Shown: positions 1-6,379, numbered from the stretch's first letter. The stretch: 7,860 nt of DNA from Hyphomicrobiaceae bacterium (GCA_017353825.1 JAFMSC010000184.1:1-7860); one strand, 5' to 3'. Numbers and translations are program-made. Notes: generated from the sequence alone by a model not told the origin.

Positions 1-18
1 CCGGGGCTAAATCGGGGC

Positions 19-41
19 AAAAATCGGAGGGCTAGACTCCG
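19..41 (-). terminator. Possible Rho-independent terminator downstream of hemD
   Basis: Read on the minus strand, this stretch forms a 5-bp stem CGGAG/CTCCG around a 7-base loop. The stem is followed directly by A and five T residues. It lies about 110 bases after the hemD stop codon in the right orientation to end that transcript. The stem is short, so this is a candidate only. It overlaps the tandem repeat at 29-57. Confidence 0.35.
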
Positions 42-57
42 GGGGGCTAGACTCCGG
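29..57. repeat. Two-copy 15-bp tandem repeat
   Basis: The 14-base string GGGCTAGACTCCGG occurs at 29-42 and again at 44-57, a period of 15 bases. Each copy carries the CTCCG arm of the neighbouring hairpin, so the repeat duplicates part of the terminator-like structure. No gene is seen in this stretch. It may be the edge of a longer intergenic repeat cut by the window start. Confidence 0.6.
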
Positions 58-62
58 TCGGC

Positions 63-86
63 GCAGCGAACTGACATGCTCGCTGC
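63..86. other. Intergenic stem-loop
   Basis: GCAGCGA at 63-69 is perfectly complementary to TCGCTGC at 80-86, leaving a 10-base loop. The hairpin lies between the hemD stop and the left edge of the window. No T-tract follows on either strand. It could be an RNA-stabilising 3' structure or a second weak terminator element for hemD. The role is unknown. Confidence 0.35.
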
Positions 87-150
87 TCTGCATTAACGAA
101 AATGCGCCAGACGCTATGCCCTTGTTGGACGACTCCCGTCGAGCCCCCGA

Positions 151-885
151 CTAGCTGTGCGATTGTGCAGCGCTCTCGTCAATAAGAGCAAGCAATTCTT
201 CCAGCCGCGGCGCAGCGGCGATGCGCGTGTGCACAGGTCCCAGAGGCTGCAGACGGTTCGCGACCGCCTCTGACAAGCAGAAGTGGGGCAAGGCACGCAC
301 CGCCTCGGAAAGGCCGTGCCTGGCAATAAGGCCCGCGTAGATGGCCGCGGTGCGCGGCGAAATGAGGATCACGCCGTCGATGACATGGCTCGCGAGGTTG
401 TCGATCGTCTGAGCTGTGAAGCTTGCGGCCGGAAGCATGCGGTAGACCACGGGCCGGCGCACGCGGAACCCGTGCGCCTCCAGGTCCCCCGCCAGGTCGC
501 GTGCAAGCGTGTCTCCGGCGAGGTGGACGAGCACGCCGCTGGCCGGGTCGAGGACGGAGACGATGTGCGCCACCAACTCGGCCGCCGTGCCGGCGCCGGT
601 CACCACCGTCTCGAACCCCAGCGCGCGCGCCTCCGCGGCGGTCGCCTTGCCCACGGCGAACACGGGCAGGTGCCGCGCGTCCGCCAGCACCACACCCCCC
701 TTGAGCGCCCGCAGGGCGTTGCGGCTGGTCGCGATCAGGGCCTGTACGCCGTCGAGGTCGACATCCTCGCTGTCAGCGAAGGAAAGTGTGAGCAGTGGCT
801 CCACGGCTGCTTCGTGCCCGGCCTCCTCGAGCACGCCAACCAGCTTTATGGCGTCGGGCTCGGGCCTGGTGACGAGGAGGCGCAT
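151..885 (-). CDS. hemD: Uroporphyrinogen-III synthase
   Basis: This enzyme cyclises hydroxymethylbilane, with inversion of ring D, to uroporphyrinogen III in the cytoplasm. It is the branch point to heme, siroheme, cobalamin and chlorophyll. The 244-residue product has the usual family length and order of motifs: an N-terminal LLVTRPEPDA (3-12), ATSRNALRAL (52-61), VFAVGKATAAEARALGF (75-91), an HLAGD segment (121-125) leading to VVYRM (146-150), and ILISPRTAAIY (173-183). HemD sequences diverge widely, so the call rests on this pattern rather than on strictly conserved catalytic residues. The ATG at 883-885 was chosen because the typical HemD N-terminus begins there. A GTG four codons upstream is a possible alternative. 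The frame stays open up to 1230, but those codons do not look like HemD. No fused methyltransferase is present and no hemC is adjacent. The gene diverges from the GT20 gene. Confidence 0.87.
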   Translation of the reverse strand: MRLLVTRPEPDAIKLVGVLEEAGHEAAVEPLLTLSFADSEDVDLDGVQALIATSRNALRALKGGVVLADARHLPVFAVGKATAAEARALGFETVVTGAGTAAELVAHIVSVLDPASGVLVHLAGDTLARDLAGDLEAHGFRVRRPVVYRMLPAASFTAQTIDNLASHVIDGVILISPRTAAIYAGLIARHGLSEAVRALPHFCLSEAVANRLQPLGPVHTRIAAAPRLEELLALIDESAAQSHS

Positions 886-1162
886 GGGGTGGCTCACATA
901 CCACCGACGGGCGCCGATGTCGCGCGGCGATCTGGTCACGCAGCAACACGCGACGCGAAACTGCCCCGCGGATGATGCATCGGGGCCGCACCTTTCGATG
1001 TGTGCCACGACCAAGCGCACGCTTTGCCGCTCAAGCCCTAGCTTCGAGTAAATTTCCTCGTTGTGGCAAAGGTGTAGACGGTGGCCGCTGCCATGCTCTT
1101 GCCCAAAGCCGCGCCTTAGCTTCACCCCATGCGGATTCGTCTGTGGATTTGTCACTGCGGGG
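886..1162. promoter_or_regulatory. Divergent intergenic spacer between hemD and the GT20 gene
   Basis: This 277-base spacer should hold the promoters of both divergent genes, but I could not identify a convincing -35/-10 pair. Several symmetric elements are visible. A bulged hairpin spans 964-985 (CCCC/GGGG and GATG/CATC arms). A compact AAGCG-CA-CGCTT near-palindrome lies at 1013-1024. A wide inverted repeat pairs TGCCACGAC (1003-1011) with GTTGTGGCA (1060-1068), with one G-U pair, and encloses the near-palindrome. Any of these could be an operator or a leader RNA structure. That reading is inference. Confidence 0.4.
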
Positions 1163-3496
1163 ATGCGCGCGCCGGTCTCAGCGATGCCCCTCGCTAGCGC
1201 CGCCCGCCTCCTCTCGCGCAATCTGCGCAACCCGCTGGTCCTTCACGTGGCGATGGCGCTGGTTGGCACTGCGCTTGTGATTCTTGCCGTCGCGCCCATG
1301 ACCTCGTTGCTCGTGATGCGCTCCTTACGCCATGACGGTGAGGTGCGGTCCCAGCTCATCTTCAACTCCGTCAAGGACCAGGTTGCCGCCAGCCTTGCGG
1401 TTGCGGGAGACTCCCATCTCCTCCCGTTCCTCGAGCGCCTGACCGAAGACGAGCAGCTGTTGGCCCTGGGGTTCTGCCGGAACGGCACGCTGGAGTACGC
1501 CACCAAGGCGATGCCCAAGGGCATCACCTGCGCCAACGTAGTGCGGACCACAGGCAATTCATTCATTATGGCTTACGATGCCGGACATCGGCTGCTCGTG
1601 GGTGCCTTCCCGATGACGGCAGGGCCAACGCGTGGCCATCTGGTGATCTTGCACGACCTCACGTTTGCCGAGGAGCGGGTGTCGCGGGCGCGCGCCTACG
1701 CCGCCCTCGCCGTGATCGTTGGCATCGCCGGAGTGGGCCTGCTTGCCCTTGCGAGCGTGCTCGCCGTGCTGCGTCTATGGTCTCAGTCGCTGCGCACGGC
1801 CATTGCCGATACCAGGCGCGGCCTGGAGCCCATCCCGCAGCTTGCGCACGTCATTCCCATGCCGCCGGCGATGCGCTCGCTGCTCAGGGAGTTCCGGGCC
1901 GAGCGCCCGGAGGGCGACGGGCTGCAGATCCAGTGGTCGCCGCAGACCCTGCGCCGCCTGTTGGAGGAGCGATTGCCCGGAACCGAGGTGATCGCCGTCT
2001 CCAACCGGGAGCCCTATATCCACAACCACGTTGACGGTTCGGTGGCCCTGCAGATCCCAGCGAGTGGCCTGGTAGCTGCGCTCGAGCCGGTCATGCGCGC
2101 CTGCGGCGGCAAGTGGATCGCGCACGGCAGCGGCTCAGCCGACCGCGAGACTGTGGACGGGCGCGACTGCATTCGCGTGCCGCCGTCTAACCCGGCCTAC
2201 GTCCTTCGGCGTATCTGGCTCACTGAGGAGGAGCAGGTAGGCTATTACTACGGCTTTGCCAACGAGGGCCTCTGGCCGTTGTGCCACATTGCGTTCGTGC
2301 GGCCCACCTTCCGCCACGAGGACTGGCAGCAGTACGTGGCCATCAACCGGCGCTTTGCCAACGCGGTGATCGAGGAGGCGAGCCGACCCGACCCGATCGT
2401 GCTCGTGCACGACTATCATTTCGCCCTGCTGCCGCGCATGGTGCGCGAGCGGCTGCCCAACGCGACGATCCTGGCGTTCTGGCACATCCCCTGGCCCAAC
2501 TCCGAGACCTTCAGCATCTGTCCCTGGCGCGAGGAGATCATCAACGGCCTGCTCGGCAGCACCATCCTCGGCTTCCATACACAGTTTCATTGCAACAACT
2601 TCCTGGAAGGAACCGACCGCTTCGTTGAGAGCCGCATCGACCGCGAGCACAGCTCCGTCACCGTTGGTGGGCGCGAGACCATGATCCGCCCGTATCCGAT
2701 CTCCATCGAGTGGCCGCCCTCGGCGCTGGCGGCCCAGGCGCCGGTGGCCGAGTGCCGGAGCGCGGTGAGCTGGCGGCTCGGCTTGCCGCCGGCCGCGCGC
2801 ATCGTCGTGGGGATAGAGCGCTTCGACTATACCAAGGGCATCCTCGACCGCATGCACGCCATCGACCATCTCCTAGCGCATCGGCCGTTCTGGAAGGGGC
2901 GCATCGTGCTCGTGCAGGCGGCGGCGCCGACGCGCAGCAAGCTCTCCGCATACGGCGCGCTGCAGATGGAGGCCGAGCAGCTGGCTCGGAACATCAACGC
3001 GCGACACGGCAGCGACGGCTATCGGCCGATCGTGCTGGTGGCGCGCCATCACGAGCCCGACGAGGTGTACGAGCTGTTCCGAGCCGCCGACGCATGCATC
3101 GTCTCCAGCCTGCACGACGGGATGAACCTCGTTGCAAAGGAGTTCGTGGCCGCGCGCGACGACGAGCGAGGCGTGCTCATCCTGTCGACCTTCGCCGGGG
3201 CGTCGCGCGAGTTGTCGGAAGCGCTGATGGTCAACCCCTACGACACGCAGGCCATGGCCGGGCAGCTGGAACGCGCCTTGGTGATGCCGGAGGCAGAGCA
3301 AAGGGAGCGCATGCGCCTGATGCGCGACTTGCTGCGGGTTCGCAATGTCTACCGCTGGGCCGGACAGATGCTGCTCGATGCTGCGCGGCTGCGCAGCCAA
3401 CAGAGGATTGCGGAGAGCCTCGCCGCGGTCGAACGGGGGCAGACCCGTGGCCTTCAGCCGGTGCCGTTGGGCCGCGCAGCATCGCGAGCGGGTTGA
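1163..3496 (+). CDS. Membrane-anchored trehalose-6-phosphate synthase family (GT20) protein with N-terminal sensor-like region
   Basis: GT20 enzymes transfer glucose from a nucleotide sugar to glucose-6-phosphate, or to related acceptors such as glycerol-3-phosphate. With the start used here the protein has 777 residues, against about 470 for E. coli OtsA. The extra N-terminus holds a membrane helix (about 25-52), an extracytoplasmic stretch of about 125 residues with two cysteines (Cys105, Cys123), and a second helix (about 179-203). The GT20 domain (about 275-741) is cytoplasmic. Residues matching E. coli OtsA active-site positions are visible: Arg282 in VSNRE, Tyr362 and Trp371, Asp417 in HDYH, His441 in HIPWP, Arg553 and Lys558 in ERFDYTKG, and Asp652 and Glu660 in LHDGMNLVAKE. 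The usual GG of the first loop is SG here, and the LRDGMN Arg is His. The first ATG is at 1163; earlier in-frame starts are TTG only, and an ATG at 1184 is an alternative. No otsB is adjacent. The family is clear; the exact acceptor and product are not. Confidence 0.85.
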   Translation: MRAPVSAMPLASAARLLSRNLRNPLVLHVAMALVGTALVILAVAPMTSLLVMRSLRHDGEVRSQLIFNSVKDQVAASLAVAGDSHLLPFLERLTEDEQLLALGFCRNGTLEYATKAMPKGITCANVVRTTGNSFIMAYDAGHRLLVGAFPMTAGPTRGHLVILHDLTFAEERVSRARAYAALAVIVGIAGVGLLALASVLAVLRLWSQSLRTAIADTRRGLEPIPQLAHVIPMPPAMRSLLREFRAERPEGDGLQIQWSPQTLRRLLEERLPGTEVIAVSNREPYIHNHVDGSVALQIPASGLVAALEPVMRACGGKWIAHGSGSADRETVDGRDCIRVPPSNPAYVLRRIWLTEEEQVGYYYGFANEGLWPLCHIAFVRPTFRHEDWQQYVAINRRFANAVIEEASRPDPIVLVHDYHFALLPRMVRERLPNATILAFWHIPWPNSETFSICPWREEIINGLLGSTILGFHTQFHCNNFLEGTDRFVESRIDREHSSVTVGGRETMIRPYPISIEWPPSALAAQAPVAECRSAVSWRLGLPPAARIVVGIERFDYTKGILDRMHAIDHLLAHRPFWKGRIVLVQAAAPTRSKLSAYGALQMEAEQLARNINARHGSDGYRPIVLVARHHEPDEVYELFRAADACIVSSLHDGMNLVAKEFVAARDDERGVLILSTFAGASRELSEALMVNPYDTQAMAGQLERALVMPEAEQRERMRLMRDLLRVRNVYRWAGQMLLDAARLRSQQRIAESLAAVERGQTRGLQPVPLGRAASRAG

Positions 3497-3516
3497 CCCC
3501 GTTCTTCCCAATCGAG

Positions 3517-3538
3517 ATTGCCGGGCGCGGACGGCAAT
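3517..3538 (+). terminator. Stem-loop downstream of the GT20 gene
   Basis: ATTGCCG (3517-3523) pairs perfectly with CGGCAAT (3532-3538) around an 8-base loop, beginning 21 bases after the GT20 stop codon. No T-tract follows. It could be an RNA-stabilising 3' hairpin or a terminator of the U-poor kind seen in GC-rich genomes. It separates the GT20 gene from the nuclease gene, which argues for separate transcripts. Confidence 0.35.
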
Positions 3539-3661
3539 GCTAGACGAAGGGCCTTAATCACGGGGAATTCGTCATTTTTCTCAGTGATCGGTGCGGATCG
3601 TGCGGGGCGACCGAAAATGATGCGTGTTGTTGGTTTCGGCTCTTCGCCGCAGGTTTCCTCT

Positions 3662-3688
3662 ATGAGGCACATGAGGCACAAGAGGCGC
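3662..3688 (+). repeat. 9-bp tandem repeat at the start of the nuclease gene
   Basis: Two exact 9-base units ATGAGGCAC (3662-3670 and 3671-3679) are followed by a degenerate third, AAGAGGCGC (3680-3688). They encode MRH-MRH-KRR, the positively charged n-region of the signal peptide. The array places two in-frame ATG codons nine bases apart. It could vary by slippage without breaking the reading frame. Confidence 0.65.
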
Positions 3689-4267
3689 AAGGCGGGGACC
3701 ACAACAGCGTTCTTGGCAGCGTTCACGGCCGCTGGCCTGCTGTCCGTTGCTGGCGGATCGGCTGCGGCGGAGTCGCCGCGCAAGGGCAATGAGGTCGCCG
3801 GCCCGGCCATCGTCGTGGATGGCATCTCCTTCGATATCAAGTCCGATCGCTTCCGGCTGTGGGGTATCGACACGCCCGAGCGCGGCGCCAGCTGCTACCG
3901 CAATGGCCTGCGCTGGAAGCCGGCGGAGGATGCGGCGGCAGCCCTGCGGCGCTGCGTTGGCGGCAAGACCGTCACGTGCCGGGTGTGGAAGGTGGAGCGG
4001 AAGTGGTTCCGCAACATTCACGTCTCCGAGTGCTGGACCGATGACGGGCTCGACGTGGGCGAGTGCCTGATCCGCGGCGGCTGGGCCACCGACTACACCT
4101 GCTACTCGGCCGGCCATTACCAGGACCTTGAGACCGAGGCCAAGAACAAGGGAATCGGCCTGTGGAGCTGCGACAACGGTCCCGGCACGCGTCGGTGGGG
4201 CCGGAACGGTCACGACACTCCGTGCGAGACCCCGCGCTACAAGCCGACCGGTCCGGGACCGAAGTAA
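3662..4267 (+). CDS. Secreted staphylococcal-nuclease-fold (thermonuclease-like) protein
   Basis: Proteins of this family (SNase, OB fold) cut DNA and RNA using calcium. This 201-residue precursor has a Sec signal peptide: a basic n-region (MRHMRHKRRK), a hydrophobic core (about 13-32), and an AAA site with predicted cleavage after residue 36. The nuclease core follows. Arg65 and Glu73 in FRLWGIDTPE match S. aureus Arg35 and Glu43; Asp70 matches Asp40; and Arg117 in KWFRN probably matches Arg87. The expected DGD calcium motif is DGI (53-55), so the ligand matching Asp21 is missing. Eight cysteines (78, 98, 106, 124, 135, 147, 170, 188) suggest disulfides outside the cytoplasm. The C-terminus is Pro/Gly-rich. 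The start was chosen for a normal-length signal peptide and an AGG about 10 bases upstream. In-frame ATGs at 3617, 3620 and 3671 are alternatives. Fold and export are well supported; catalytic activity is uncertain. Confidence 0.82.
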   Translation: MRHMRHKRRKAGTTTAFLAAFTAAGLLSVAGGSAAAESPRKGNEVAGPAIVVDGISFDIKSDRFRLWGIDTPERGASCYRNGLRWKPAEDAAAALRRCVGGKTVTCRVWKVERKWFRNIHVSECWTDDGLDVGECLIRGGWATDYTCYSAGHYQDLETEAKNKGIGLWSCDNGPGTRRWGRNGHDTPCETPRYKPTGPGPK

Positions 4268-4412
4268 GCCGGCGTAGGCGGGTGCAACGAGCGAGGTGCA
4301 TTCGAGCGATGCGTACCCTCGGGGGATGCTGGATCCGTGCAATGCGCGCTGAGTGCCATCAGACCCGACAAGGACGAGATGAGCGGTCTTCGACTTGGCG
4401 GAGAACGGCTGA

Positions 4413-4472
4413 CGGAACCTGGGGCCTCCTCGGGAGTTGACAGCGCGGCTGCAGGGGGCGGCTGAGGTTCCG
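4413..4472 (+). promoter_or_regulatory. Inverted repeat overlapping the transporter ribosome binding site
   Basis: CGGAACCT (4413-4420) is a perfect complement of AGGTTCCG (4465-4472). The downstream arm overlaps the ribosome binding site TGAGG (4463-4467), which sits 7 bases before the ATG of the transporter gene. Pairing would hide that site. The 44-base loop contains a further small CTCC/GGAG hairpin. The complementarity is seen directly; a control role is inference. Confidence 0.4.
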
Positions 4473-4474
4473 CC

Positions 4475-5785
4475 ATGGACGCGAGGGTCGAAGGGCTCCC
4501 AGAAGGCGAACACAGGAGGCAACTGCGCCGTGCGGTGATTGCCAGCACGATCGGCACGTCGATCGAGTGGTACGATTTCTTCCTCTACAGCACCGTCACC
4601 GGCCTCGTCTTCGCCAAGCTGTTCTTCCCGCACTCCGACCCGCTGGTCGGCACGCTGGAGGCGTTCGCGGTTTATGCCGTGGGCTTTGCCGCGCGGCCGG
4701 TGGGCGCCGCCATCTTCGGGCACTACGGCGACCGCATCGGCCGCAAGGCGGCGCTGATCGCCACGCTCATGCTCATGGGTATCGCCACGTTCCTGGTCGC
4801 GTTAGTGCCCACCTATGCCAGCATCGGAATTTGGGGCGCAATAATCCTGACCATCCTGCGCTTCATCCAGGGCGTGGGCGTTGGTGGCGAGTGGGGCGGT
4901 TCCGTTCTGCTCTCCATGGAATGGGCGCGCTCCAACCAGTCGCGCGGCTTCATCGCGTCGTGGCCACAGTTCGGCGTGCCCTGCGGCCTGTTTCTCGCCA
5001 ATCTCGCAGTGCTGGCGTTCAGCCACATCTCAGGCGACCAGTTCGTCGCGTGGGGCTGGCGGATTCCCTTCGCGCTCAGCATCATCCTGGTCGCCATCGG
5101 CCTCTACATCCGGCTCGGCATTCTCGAAACGCCCACATTCGTCAACCTGCAGAACAGGGAGCGGCTGGAGCGGGCGCCTGTGTCGGCGGTGGTGAGTGCC
5201 CATCCCCGCGAGATCCTGTTGAGCGCATTGGTGCGCATGGCCGAGCAGGCGCCGTTCTACATCTTCACCGCGTTCGTGTTCGCCTATGCCGTGGGCAACC
5301 TGAAGGTGCCGCGCGACTTCGTGCTCACCGCGGTGCTGGTGGCCGCGGTGCTGTCGTTCGTCACCATCCCGCTGTGCGGCCATCTCTCGGACCGCTACGG
5401 GCGACGGAGGGTCTACCTTGTGGGCGCTGCGGTCACCGGCGTGTTCGGCTTCCTCTACTTCGCCATGCTCAACAGCGGCTGGCCCGGACTCATCTTCCTC
5501 GCCATCGTGGTTTCGCTGATCCCCCACGACATCATGTACGGGCCGCAAGCGGCCCTTATCGCCGAGGCATTTCCGGGCCGCCTGCGCTACAGCGGCGCCT
5601 CGCTCGGATACCAGCTAGCCTCGGTGATCGCCGGCGGCCCCGCTCCGCTGATCGCCACCTGGCTGTTCGCACGGTACGGCACGTCCTATGCCATTGCTGC
5701 CTATATCCTGGCATGCTCGCTCGTCAGCCTCTGCGCGACCTGGCTGATGCCGGACTACACCGGCAAACCCCTAAGCGAATCTTGA
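4475..5785 (+). CDS. MFS transporter, metabolite:H+ symporter (MHS) family, ShiA-like
   Basis: This is an inner-membrane secondary transporter predicted to take up an organic acid, or a betaine-like solute, with protons. The 436 residues and about 12 hydrophobic segments are normal for the family. Hallmarks are GTSIEWYDFFLYST (27-40), the loop 2-3 motif GHYGDRIGRK (82-91), RFIQGVGVGGEWGGS (129-143), WGWRIPF (193-199), the mirrored loop 8-9 motif GHLSDRYGRRR (302-312), and a C-terminal stretch with RYSGASLGYQ (371-380). From memory, the WGWRIPF and RYSGA.GYQ.AS segments resemble E. coli shikimate transporter ShiA. KgtP-, CitA- and ProP-type members share most of these motifs, so the substrate cannot be assigned. 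The ATG start is backed by TGAGG seven bases upstream. The gene stands alone: no catabolic gene is beside it, and an inverted repeat covers its ribosome binding site. Confidence 0.9.
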   Translation: MDARVEGLPEGEHRRQLRRAVIASTIGTSIEWYDFFLYSTVTGLVFAKLFFPHSDPLVGTLEAFAVYAVGFAARPVGAAIFGHYGDRIGRKAALIATLMLMGIATFLVALVPTYASIGIWGAIILTILRFIQGVGVGGEWGGSVLLSMEWARSNQSRGFIASWPQFGVPCGLFLANLAVLAFSHISGDQFVAWGWRIPFALSIILVAIGLYIRLGILETPTFVNLQNRERLERAPVSAVVSAHPREILLSALVRMAEQAPFYIFTAFVFAYAVGNLKVPRDFVLTAVLVAAVLSFVTIPLCGHLSDRYGRRRVYLVGAAVTGVFGFLYFAMLNSGWPGLIFLAIVVSLIPHDIMYGPQAALIAEAFPGRLRYSGASLGYQLASVIAGGPAPLIATWLFARYGTSYAIAAYILACSLVSLCATWLMPDYTGKPLSES

Positions 5786-5881
5786 GAACGGCGACAGCCT
5801 AGGGGCGGCCAATCTCGCCATTTCACGCCGACCCAGTGGAGGCGCCTCATTTTCGGCGCGTTTGGCGCTATTTCGGGCACG

Positions 5882-5902
5882 GCGGGATTGTTCGCCTTTT
5901 TC
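5882..5902 (+). terminator. Possible Rho-independent terminator after the transporter gene
   Basis: GGCG (5882-5885) pairs with CGCC (5894-5897) around an 8-base loop, followed at once by five T residues. It lies about 97 bases after the transporter stop and upstream of the next small gene. The stem is only 4-5 bp, so this is tentative. A separate hairpin, GCGGTA-GAGT-TACCGC, follows at 5909-5924. Confidence 0.33.
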
Positions 5903-5994
5903 GTCGGGCGGTAGAGTTACCGCTCCCTATCCGCACGACGGCGTCCCGGCCATGCGGACGCCTGTTGGCGCTGGCTTGTGTGAGTGAGGGCGGC

Positions 5995-6165
5995 ATGTCA
6001 GTGGCGAAGCTGTTCCTTTCCGGGCTCCTGGTGGCGAGCGGGCTCACCCTGGCGGCGTTCACGCTGCACAAGCGGTTCGCGCCCAGGTGGGAGGTGCAAG
6101 CCACCGGCGCCCGCGAACGCGGCGGCGGCGTGCTAGCGCTGGTACCGGAGCGCTACCTCCCCTAA
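5995..6165 (+). CDS. Small single-pass membrane protein of unknown function
   Basis: I do not recognise this 56-residue protein. One hydrophobic helix occupies about residues 5-24 (FLSGLLVASGLTLAAF within it). It is followed by a basic stretch (HKRFAPRWE) and a soluble tail of about 30 residues ending in VPERYLP. Only one Lys precedes the helix while several basic residues follow it, so the tail is probably cytoplasmic (inference from the positive-inside rule), unless the helix acts as a signal peptide. The ATG was chosen because GAGGG (5986-5990) lies four bases upstream and the product then begins with a clean membrane segment. The frame stays open to an ATG at 5836, but the added residues are Arg-rich and look non-coding. 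The gene sits between the transporter and the convergent WD40 gene. It could be chance open frame. Confidence 0.5.
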   Translation: MSVAKLFLSGLLVASGLTLAAFTLHKRFAPRWEVQATGARERGGGVLALVPERYLP

Positions 6166-6379
6166 GGCCCCGACAGGATTTGCGACGACTGGATGCAGCA
6201 AAGCTAGTGATGGCCCGAGGGGACGCGGAAGAGGAGTAAGCGGGCAAGCGGCCGGAGACGACGCTGACTGAGACGCGGCCCACGATCGAGAAGGCGAGGC
6301 CCGAGGAGTACCAGCCCATAGTCGAGCGAGGGTGGTACGTGCGGGCCAACACACCAAATCGTACAAGGCCGGTAATCGC
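6166..6379. other. Convergent intergenic region
   Basis: This 214-base gap separates the small membrane protein gene from the 3' end of the leftward WD40 gene. I see no clear terminator for either. A GTACCA/TGGTAC inverted repeat (6308-6313 and 6333-6338) is present. The plus-strand frame beginning with an ATG at 6210 reads nine codons to a TAA at 6237. It then stays open with protein-like composition into the WD40 gene, which could be a degraded gene end or chance. Confidence 0.4.

Noticed and set aside
283..975. Long plus-strand open frame opposite hemD
   Set aside because: It is Arg/Gly/His-rich with no recognisable motif and lies antisense to a well-supported hemD; it is a GC-rich shadow frame.
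1061..1162. TTG start giving a GT20 protein 34 residues longer
   Set aside because: It begins with a rare TTG codon without a ribosome binding site, and the extra residues (Cys-, Arg- and Pro-rich) do not look like membrane-protein sequence. The first ATG is at 1163.
886..1230. N-terminal extension of hemD by 115 residues
   Set aside because: The HemD family N-terminus begins at the ATG at 883-885. The extension is Arg-rich and would overlap the start of the divergent gene.
4309..4440. Possible 43-residue leader peptide before the transporter
   Set aside because: It has no clear ribosome binding site and a Trp/Arg-rich composition typical of chance GC-rich frames. It ends 35 bases before the transporter, but nothing supports translation.
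3581..4723. 380-residue minus-strand open frame
   Set aside because: It is antisense to the nuclease gene, its signal peptide and the transporter start, with low-complexity composition and no motif.
4567..5802. 411-residue plus-strand frame overlapping the transporter
   Set aside because: It is an Arg/His/Pro-rich frameshifted copy of the transporter coding region, which itself has all the family motifs.
5839..5848. GAGGCGCCTC perfect palindrome as an operator
   Set aside because: It is a single 10-base GC-rich palindrome with no second site or nearby promoter that I can identify; expected by chance in such DNA.
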